A program made the translations under genes and the position numbers. Under the pieces are notes generated by a model. It made no database searches and was not told where the DNA came from. It saw only the letters and a program-made list of their open reading frames with translations. Positions 59,051 to 64,000 of a stretch of 64,000 bases of DNA are shown piece after piece. The DNA comes from CAYSPT01 sp964432985 (GTDB lineage Bacteria; Muiribacteriota; CAYSPT01): contig CAYSPT010000016.1 of assembly GCA_964432985.1 (NCBI GenBank), positions 20,277 to 84,276 of the forward strand. The letters are read 5' to 3'. Each line of letters opens with the position of its first letter. The stretch's first letter is position 1.

Positions 59051-59872
59051 TTAGGCGCCCCGGTCCCCGCCTGCGTGACAAACCTGGTTGCCTGGATTCA
59101 GAGGTATTTGGGCAACCAGCGGCGTTGTTCTTTTGAACTGTGTGCTCTGGATAATCCCGAAGACGGTAGTGATAAACTCTACCGTGTAGCCCAGGTCTAT
59201 CAGCAAGGGCATAGTATAGCATCGATCAATCATGTAGTGCAGCAGCCGATCTACTTTCTCGTACGTGAACCCCAGTTCTTCCTCGTCTGTCTGTCCTTCC
59301 CACAGATCGGCACTGGGTGCTTTGTCAATCACCTTCTGTGGCACTCCCAGATGTCCGGCTAACTGCCTTACCTGGGTTTTGTACAGATCTCCCAGAGGGG
59401 CCATGGCGCAGGCCATGTCTCCCCAGAGAGTGGTGTATCCAAGCAAGCACTCGGTTTTGTTGCCGGTCCCAAGAACCAGGGCGGAGTGCTCGGCTGATTT
59501 ATCATAGAGGACAATCATCCGCTGGCGGGCCATGACATTACCGGCCCTGATAGGGTTGGCGCCGGGGATCAGCGCCAGGTACGCGTCCACCATGGGAGTG
59601 ATATCGATAGTCTCGTAGCGGATGCCGAGAGACTCTGCCACCAGCGCTCCATCTTCCATACTAGCGGGAGAGCTGCTTTTATAGGGCAGAAGAAAGCCCA
59701 GGACATTGTCTCTACCCAGCGCTTTGACTCCCAGATAGGCAGCTGTGGCAGAATCTAGGCCGCCAGACAGACCGAGGACGGCTTTATGTAGTCCGGCCGC
59801 ATGGAACTCGGTGCGGATAAATTCCGTGAGGAACCGTTCCACGGTTTCGGTGTCCAGGGCCAGTTCTGTCAT
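59051..59872 (-). CDS. nadE: NH3-dependent NAD+ synthetase
   Basis: 273 residues. ATP-dependent amidation of deamido-NAD, last step of NAD synthesis. The P-loop LGLSGGLDSATAAYLG and downstream GTGNKTECLLGYTTLWGD, DLYKTQVRQLAGHLGVP and KAPSADLWEGQTDEEELG match the family. No glutaminase (nitrilase) domain, so ammonia-dependent, unless glutamine is supplied in trans. The C-terminus ends in a short divergent tail (NQVCHAGGDRGA). It overlaps rpmE by four bases and precedes the GGDEF gene by three. Confidence 0.95.
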   Translation of the reverse strand: MTELALDTETVERFLTEFIRTEFHAAGLHKAVLGLSGGLDSATAAYLGVKALGRDNVLGFLLPYKSSSPASMEDGALVAESLGIRYETIDITPMVDAYLALIPGANPIRAGNVMARQRMIVLYDKSAEHSALVLGTGNKTECLLGYTTLWGDMACAMAPLGDLYKTQVRQLAGHLGVPQKVIDKAPSADLWEGQTDEEELGFTYEKVDRLLHYMIDRCYTMPLLIDLGYTVEFITTVFGIIQSTQFKRTTPLVAQIPLNPGNQVCHAGGDRGA

Positions 59873-60084
59873 TCTTCTTCAGTTGATTTGAGATTGTACT
59901 TGCGCCTGAACTTCTCAACGCGTCCGGCCGAGTCGACAAATTTTTGTTTACCGGTGAAGAAGGGATGGCATTGCGAGCAAATTTCCACCCGTATTTCCTT
60001 CTTGGTGCTCTGCGATTTGAACGAATGACCGCATGCGCAGCTAATACTGCACTCTATATATTTGGGATGAATTCCCTTTTGCAT
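59869..60084 (-). CDS. rpmE: Large-subunit ribosomal protein bL31
   Basis: 71 residues, zinc-binding (C+) form: four Cys in CSISCACG and ICSQCHPFFTG (Cys-x3-Cys-x-Cys and Cys-x2-Cys patterns). The conserved HPFFTGKQKFVDSAGRVEKFRRKY block is clear. ATG 60084 has AGAAGGTGAT upstream, whose AGAAGG part lies in a hairpin. Leads the rpmE-nadE-GGDEF operon. Confidence 0.97.
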   Translation of the reverse strand: MQKGIHPKYIECSISCACGHSFKSQSTKKEIRVEICSQCHPFFTGKQKFVDSAGRVEKFRRKYNLKSTEEE

Positions 60085-60093
60085 TTCAGATCA

Positions 60094-60139
60094 CCTTCTT
60101 GTCCAGAAGGATATACACTATTTAGGCAGTAAAAGTCAA
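60094..60139 (-). promoter_or_regulatory. rpmE promoter and Shine-Dalgarno-sequestering hairpin
   Basis: Minus strand: TTGACT (60139-60134), 18-base spacer, TATATC (60115-60110). Just after, CCTTCT pairs with AGAAGG across five bases (60110-60094 on +, six-base stem), and AGAAGG is the 5' part of the rpmE ribosome site. This could allow feedback by L31. Confidence 0.5.
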
Positions 60140-60158
60140 GTATAACGAGGTAAATCTC

Positions 60159-60196
60159 GGGGTCAGGTCATGCAATTTTGGCGTTTTAATGACCCC
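60159..60196. repeat. 38-bp palindrome-ended element
   Basis: GGGGTCA (60159-60165) and TGACCCC (60190-60196) are perfect seven-base inverted ends around an AT-rich middle (CATGCAATTTTGGCG). The GGGGTCAGGTC start resembles ends seen near REP-associated Y1 transposases in environmental genomes, from memory. No transposase here. Ends are 20 bases before a minus-strand stop. Confidence 0.4.
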
Positions 60197-60215
60197 ATAG
60201 GTAACACAAAGCGAA

Positions 60216-62513
60216 CTACCGGTCGCGGTAGACGGTCAGGATGGTGATATCGTCAAACGGTTCCGCTCCGGCGGCGTACCGGTTTAGGGTACCGGTAATT
60301 AAGTCCAGAGCCTGCTGGGCAGAACGGGGGTGCTCGTCAGACAGCAACGCGAGCAGGCGGTCACGGCCGAACCGCTCTTCTTGCTTGTCGTGGGCATCGG
60401 TCAGGCCGTCGGTGTAAACAACCAGTAAATCATCCGGTTGCAGGGTAATTTTTTGTTGTTTGAGGAGCATTTCGGGGAAAATCCCAAGCATGAAACCTCT
60501 CGACTGCAGTAGTTCCGGTTTCCCCCCCCGGTGGAGCAGGATAGGTGGATCATGCCCGGTAAGAACGAAAGTGAGCTCACCGGTTTCCTGTTTGAGAAAT
60601 CCCAAAAACATGGTGACAAACATGCACGAGTCCGGGTCCAGTTCACTCAAGAACGTGTTGGTTTTAAGCCCGATGGTCTTCGGGGAGCGGTACCGGGTGC
60701 ACAGCGCCTTGACGTGGCTGAGCACCAGCGCTGAATAGAAAGCGGCGGGGATACCCTTGCCGGTGACGTCAGCCAAAAGCAAGGCCAACCGCCCGTCGGG
60801 CAGCAGAAAAACATCGTAGAAATCTCCCGCCATCTCCCGGGCAGGTTGGTTGTAAGCCGCCAGCTGAATGGTTTGCATTTCGGGGAACGTCTTGGGCAGG
60901 ATGCTCTTCTGCAATCCCGCGGCAACTTTCAGCTCGTACTCCACCTGCTGGGCGTGGACCAGGTGGCGGGTGAGTTCGAATTTCTCCATTGACTTTGAAA
61001 TCTGGTTAGCCAGAAATTCGAGGAGCTTCAAATCTTCGGAATCGAAGTCCTCGCCAGCAACCTTGTCGGTGGCGTTTACTATGGCAACGATGGAGTCCTT
61101 GAGGAAAACCGGAACGGAAACGAATGACCGGGTCCGGTAACGATCGGTCTGCTCGGCAAACAGGTCCTCTCTTCTGTTTTGGTTGGTCACCAGGAGAGGG
61201 TTGGTGGTGTCCATGATATACCTGGTGACTTTACCTCTGGTGGTGAGCCTGGTGACCAGGCTCTTGCCGGAGCGCATGATCTTTCTGGATCCCCGGACCA
61301 GGATATCCGGATCATCATCCTTGTTTAAAAGCAGCACGCTGCTCTTGTCGCACTCCATGACGGTCACAACCAGGTTGGTAACCATCATGAGCAGTTCCTC
61401 CAGAACCAGGGTAGACTGGATGATTTCATCCGCTTTGTAGATGGCTGACAGCTCGTTTATCCGGTGATTGAGCGTCATCCTGGCATCGTTCAATTCTCCC
61501 CGGAGGTGCTGGATGTGCTCCTTGAGCAGGGTAGTCCCTTGTGACATTCTCTCCACCAGGAAACTTCGTTCCATCCAGGTGGTTTGATCCTGACGTTCCT
61601 CCTGTTCGAAGGTTTCCTCGATTATTTTTACCAGTCCGGAGACTATGCCGAGATCATCCAGGGTAAAGGGCTGCCCGTTTGTTTTGTCGGTGGCGTTAAT
61701 GATAGCGATGATGCGATTGTGTATCTTTACCGGCACGGCCACGAAGGAAGGGGTGCTGTACAACCGCTTGCTTTTGCGTTGAAACCGGTCATCCCGTTCG
61801 ATGTCATCCACCAGGATAGGTTTTCCGTGATCGATTATATAGGTGGTGACCTGCCCCCGCTCTTTGAGTTTGACCGTGGCCGGAATTGTTTGTTTGATAT
61901 CCGGCCTCAAGTTGATGAGAACATCCCCCCTGGTGTCGGCAGTGAGCAGTATGGATATCTTTTCACATTCCAGAAGCTTCTTCATTACCATGAGAAAAGC
62001 AGTAATGAACAGTTCCGAAAGTTGACTTTGTTCCAGCATGCCTTCGTGCTCGGCCAGGAAAATGGCCCGTGTCAGGTGCATGGTGAGCACGGCGGCCGTG
62101 CTCTGGTCAATCGGAATCCAGTCCAGGTGCATGGAGGTGACACCGAAATTGGTGTGCACCTGGTGCTCGATGACGGAACGGATCGTCCGGACCATCTCTT
62201 CCCTGGTGACGTCGAGGGGAAGGGCCGCCCAGACACCGCTCTTGAATTCACTGACGGCCCGCCGCCGTTGATCGGTTTCATGCAATGCTATCACCGATGA
62301 GAGAGGGGAATTCATCGTGATGGTGTGCACGTGATGCTGAAAATCTGGTAAGCGGATGTCCATCAGAACCGCAAAAAAGAAGTGCTGGTGAAGATATCCA
62401 GGCAAACTGGGCCCGGGGGATGTGCTGACCAGACGGAACCGACTGTTTTTTAAAATGAGTCCCAGACGTTCGGTCAGCGCTTCATCGGAAGTAATGAGTA
62501 ACAAACTGTCCAC
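60216..62513 (-). CDS. Receiver-like/GAF/GAF/SpoIIE PP2C phosphatase
   Basis: 765 residues. N-terminal receiver-like domain (about 3-115) with the phospho-Asp candidate in VLMDIRLPD, but the usual Lys is replaced (ALPLDVT), so possibly a pseudo-receiver. Two GAF domains (about 150-300 and 365-510), coiled coil, then SpoIIE-type PP2C (about 540-763) with metal Asp in AGDFYDV, LLLADVTGKG and FDDITILTV, all intact. Such phosphatases dephosphorylate STAS anti-sigma antagonists; the STAS protein at 11.2 kb is a possible substrate. Single gene, divergent from the last gene. Confidence 0.92.
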   Translation of the reverse strand: MDSLLLITSDEALTERLGLILKNSRFRLVSTSPGPSLPGYLHQHFFFAVLMDIRLPDFQHHVHTITMNSPLSSVIALHETDQRRRAVSEFKSGVWAALPLDVTREEMVRTIRSVIEHQVHTNFGVTSMHLDWIPIDQSTAAVLTMHLTRAIFLAEHEGMLEQSQLSELFITAFLMVMKKLLECEKISILLTADTRGDVLINLRPDIKQTIPATVKLKERGQVTTYIIDHGKPILVDDIERDDRFQRKSKRLYSTPSFVAVPVKIHNRIIAIINATDKTNGQPFTLDDLGIVSGLVKIIEETFEQEERQDQTTWMERSFLVERMSQGTTLLKEHIQHLRGELNDARMTLNHRINELSAIYKADEIIQSTLVLEELLMMVTNLVVTVMECDKSSVLLLNKDDDPDILVRGSRKIMRSGKSLVTRLTTRGKVTRYIMDTTNPLLVTNQNRREDLFAEQTDRYRTRSFVSVPVFLKDSIVAIVNATDKVAGEDFDSEDLKLLEFLANQISKSMEKFELTRHLVHAQQVEYELKVAAGLQKSILPKTFPEMQTIQLAAYNQPAREMAGDFYDVFLLPDGRLALLLADVTGKGIPAAFYSALVLSHVKALCTRYRSPKTIGLKTNTFLSELDPDSCMFVTMFLGFLKQETGELTFVLTGHDPPILLHRGGKPELLQSRGFMLGIFPEMLLKQQKITLQPDDLLVVYTDGLTDAHDKQEERFGRDRLLALLSDEHPRSAQQALDLITGTLNRYAAGAEPFDDITILTVYRDR

Positions 62514-62648
62514 GGAACAACTATATCATCTTTTACCATATCGTGCTAGTTGACCTGGGAAATTCATATTTAACCCATACTTTTCTTATTATTTATATAG
62601 AGAGCGCTAAAAAGTTCTCTTTGTATTGTCGAAAATAACTTACAGGAG

Positions 62649-64000
62649 GTGAGTACCACGGGACGTTTGTACCCTATACGCAGAAAGCGATCCTGGAATG
62701 TCATCATTTCAGCCCTGGAATTACTGTGTGTAATTTATCTCTTGTTTTTCGGTCTCGTGCGGTTAACCGAGGCCGGGGAGCGTCATGATATCACCGTGGG
62801 TACCCGGCTGGACTTCCTGGTAAAGCGGTTTGACCGTAACTATTTCGACTTTTCACAAAAAGATTACGAAGAGGTCAAGGCCACCTGCCAGCGGGTGGGA
62901 AAGCACTGCTATGTTTTCGTAGACGACAGGTTTCAGGTCTCCCACGAGCAACTCAGCATGACCATGATCCAGTGGGATTACACTATTTATCCTACGGTCA
63001 GGACCAATTTCGGTATCGAGTGGACTCCCGGAGTCGACGGCGATTACCGTATCTACATCCTGTTGACTGATCTCAGGGACAGAATGGACAGTTATCATGT
63101 GGTGGAAAAAACCAAAGGGTATTACACGTTTTACGACGAGTACACCGAATCGGAAATAAACTGGTTCAACCTGGAGCACGGGACCAAGCTGGAGACCAAC
63201 GAAAAAGAAATCATCTTCATGGACCTTGAGGCGCTCGAAGTAGGTTCCACGGAATTCCTGGCTCTCCTGACCCGTCTCTACCAACGGATGGTTCACTACT
63301 ACCAGAGCACCTTCGGCTTCGAAAATCCGCGCATGGAAGATGAGTGGGTCGTGGCCGGCTGCTCGTGCCTGGCCCAGTATCTGTGCAACTATGGCGTGCC
63401 GGAGGAATTCAAGGCGTTTCTCAAGGATCCCGAAGTCGAGCTTCCTGAAGAGGAGCTAGAGGTGAGCGATGCTCGTATCGGCGGGTCCTTCCTCCTGATG
63501 CTTTACCTGTGGGAGCAGTTTGACGGGGCAATCGTCATGCGCGACATTACCGCGTCACCGAGTGCGGGATTCGAGGGTATCGGCGAGGCGCTTTCCAACC
63601 GGCGGGATGTTCTTGACAGGGCCTATGAAGACACCTCGGAGCTGGGTGAGTTCGATCTGGAAATCATTCGCAAGGCCTTCAGGTACGGATACAACACCCT
63701 GGACCAGTTCGAGAAGATCTTTCTCAGCAGGCTGCTGATAAAGTCTATTTACATGGACTGGCTGGTAGCGCTGGTGCTGGACGATACCGCCCTGGAAGAC
63801 GGACGGTACGGATTCAGCGCCATCGACATTACTGATCTCAAGGTTCCCATGTATTCCATGTTTCCCCGGGAGTTCGAGGATCAGGACATCGTTTCATTCG
63901 CCGGCCGGTTCTACGGGTTCCGGGGTACGGCGACAAATACGCTCAAGTATCGTATGATCACAGCCAGCGCCACCGATGATCTCCGGGTCCGCCTGGTGAA
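62649..64000 (+). CDS. Membrane-anchored protein resembling an inactive M30-type metallopeptidase, 3' partial
   Basis: An open frame runs off the window (about 450 visible codons). TM anchor near residues 18-35 (VIISALELLCVIYLLFFGLV), then a domain like hyicolysin/M30 peptidases: DYRIYILLTDL, then LLTRLYQRMVHYY where active enzymes have AHEFQHMIHY, and EDEWVVAGCSCLAQYLCNYG where they have a WxxEGLSxxAE-like motif. Both His and the catalytic Glu are replaced, so a pseudo-enzyme. The start is odd: AGGAGGTGA (62644-62652) is ideal for initiation at ACG 62658, yet the only canonical starts are GTG 62649 inside that site and TTG 62667, which is too far. Long coding frame makes the gene itself secure. 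Confidence 0.72.
   Translation, partial: MSTTGRLYPIRRKRSWNVIISALELLCVIYLLFFGLVRLTEAGERHDITVGTRLDFLVKRFDRNYFDFSQKDYEEVKATCQRVGKHCYVFVDDRFQVSHEQLSMTMIQWDYTIYPTVRTNFGIEWTPGVDGDYRIYILLTDLRDRMDSYHVVEKTKGYYTFYDEYTESEINWFNLEHGTKLETNEKEIIFMDLEALEVGSTEFLALLTRLYQRMVHYYQSTFGFENPRMEDEWVVAGCSCLAQYLCNYGVPEEFKAFLKDPEVELPEEELEVSDARIGGSFLLMLYLWEQFDGAIVMRDITASPSAGFEGIGEALSNRRDVLDRAYEDTSELGEFDLEIIRKAFRYGYNTLDQFEKIFLSRLLIKSIYMDWLVALVLDDTALEDGRYGFSAIDITDLKVPMYSMFPREFEDQDIVSFAGRFYGFRGTATNTLKYRMITASATDDLRVRLV

Noticed and set aside
1..64000. tRNA, rRNA or recoded stop codons
   Set aside because: No cloverleaf, T-loop signature or rRNA core seen; TAA, TGA and TAG all end convincing proteins.

Overview
The window is chromosomal DNA from a Gram-negative bacterium. 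It carries beta-barrel outer-membrane proteins, lipoproteins, an ftsEX-envC divisome module, minor pilins and a PorV-type protein. Two runs of exactly 100 N show a draft scaffold, and both sit inside tandem-repeat arrays. The mix of Ser/Thr kinases with TPRs, CHASE2 cyclases, a FlgD-like Ig surface protein, a PorV-family barrel and a CFI-box subtilase suggests an uncultured lineage near the FCB/PVC or Deltaproteobacteria-like candidate phyla. That is inference only: there is no rRNA here, and I cannot place it more precisely. Genes are mostly closely packed with standard stops. GTG and TTG starts are common. I see no tRNA, CRISPR, prophage or intact transposase.

Layout. 0-9.8 kb: partial thermonuclease, uvrC, exported phospholipase D, ankyrin-DnaJ fusion, DUF4185-like and other exported proteins, an orphan LolD-like ATPase. 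10-15.7 kb: solitary ftsZ, STAS protein, CFI-box subtilase, UDP-sugar dehydrogenase. 15.9-24.8 kb: a signalling block of two membrane Ser/Thr kinases with extracytoplasmic TPRs (one with PDZ), a Rieske lipoprotein, an ECF sigma factor, a zinc-finger/FecR anti-sigma candidate and two proline-rich exported proteins. 25-31.8 kb: minor-pilin genes, a transglutaminase-fold lipoprotein lacking its Cys, a polytopic glycosyltransferase-like protein. 32-41.3 kb: ftsE-ftsX-envC-ctpA, nhaC-like, rnhB, ylqG/ylqH-like genes, GNAT, yraN. 41.5-45.9 kb: hybrid histidine kinase, CxxCxxCC protein, unknown helical protein, then a 186-bp MITE-like palindrome. 46-62.5 kb: surface and second-messenger block with PorV-like barrel, giant Ig/FlgD protein, another barrel, CHASE2 class III cyclase, a 22-codon membrane ORF, HEAT protein, CHASE2-GAF-GGDEF cyclase, nadE, rpmE and a GAF-GAF-SpoIIE phosphatase. 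62.6 kb to the end: an open frame resembling an M30-type peptidase without its catalytic residues.

Two signals are not explained by ordinary annotation. First, at least six genes end inside a tandem or near-tandem repeat whose unit contains the gene's own stop codon (uvrC/PLD, DUF4185-like, 24.8 kb, envC, CxxCxxCC, CHASE2-GGDEF). Short units are 19-20 bp and palindromic; long periods are 56-60 bp. Second, the FecR/anti-sigma gene and a downstream exported proline-rich protein share an identical 11-bp element, spaced equally from a second conserved block. This suggests one ECF regulon, and the second promoter drives a leader that starts with a stable hairpin.
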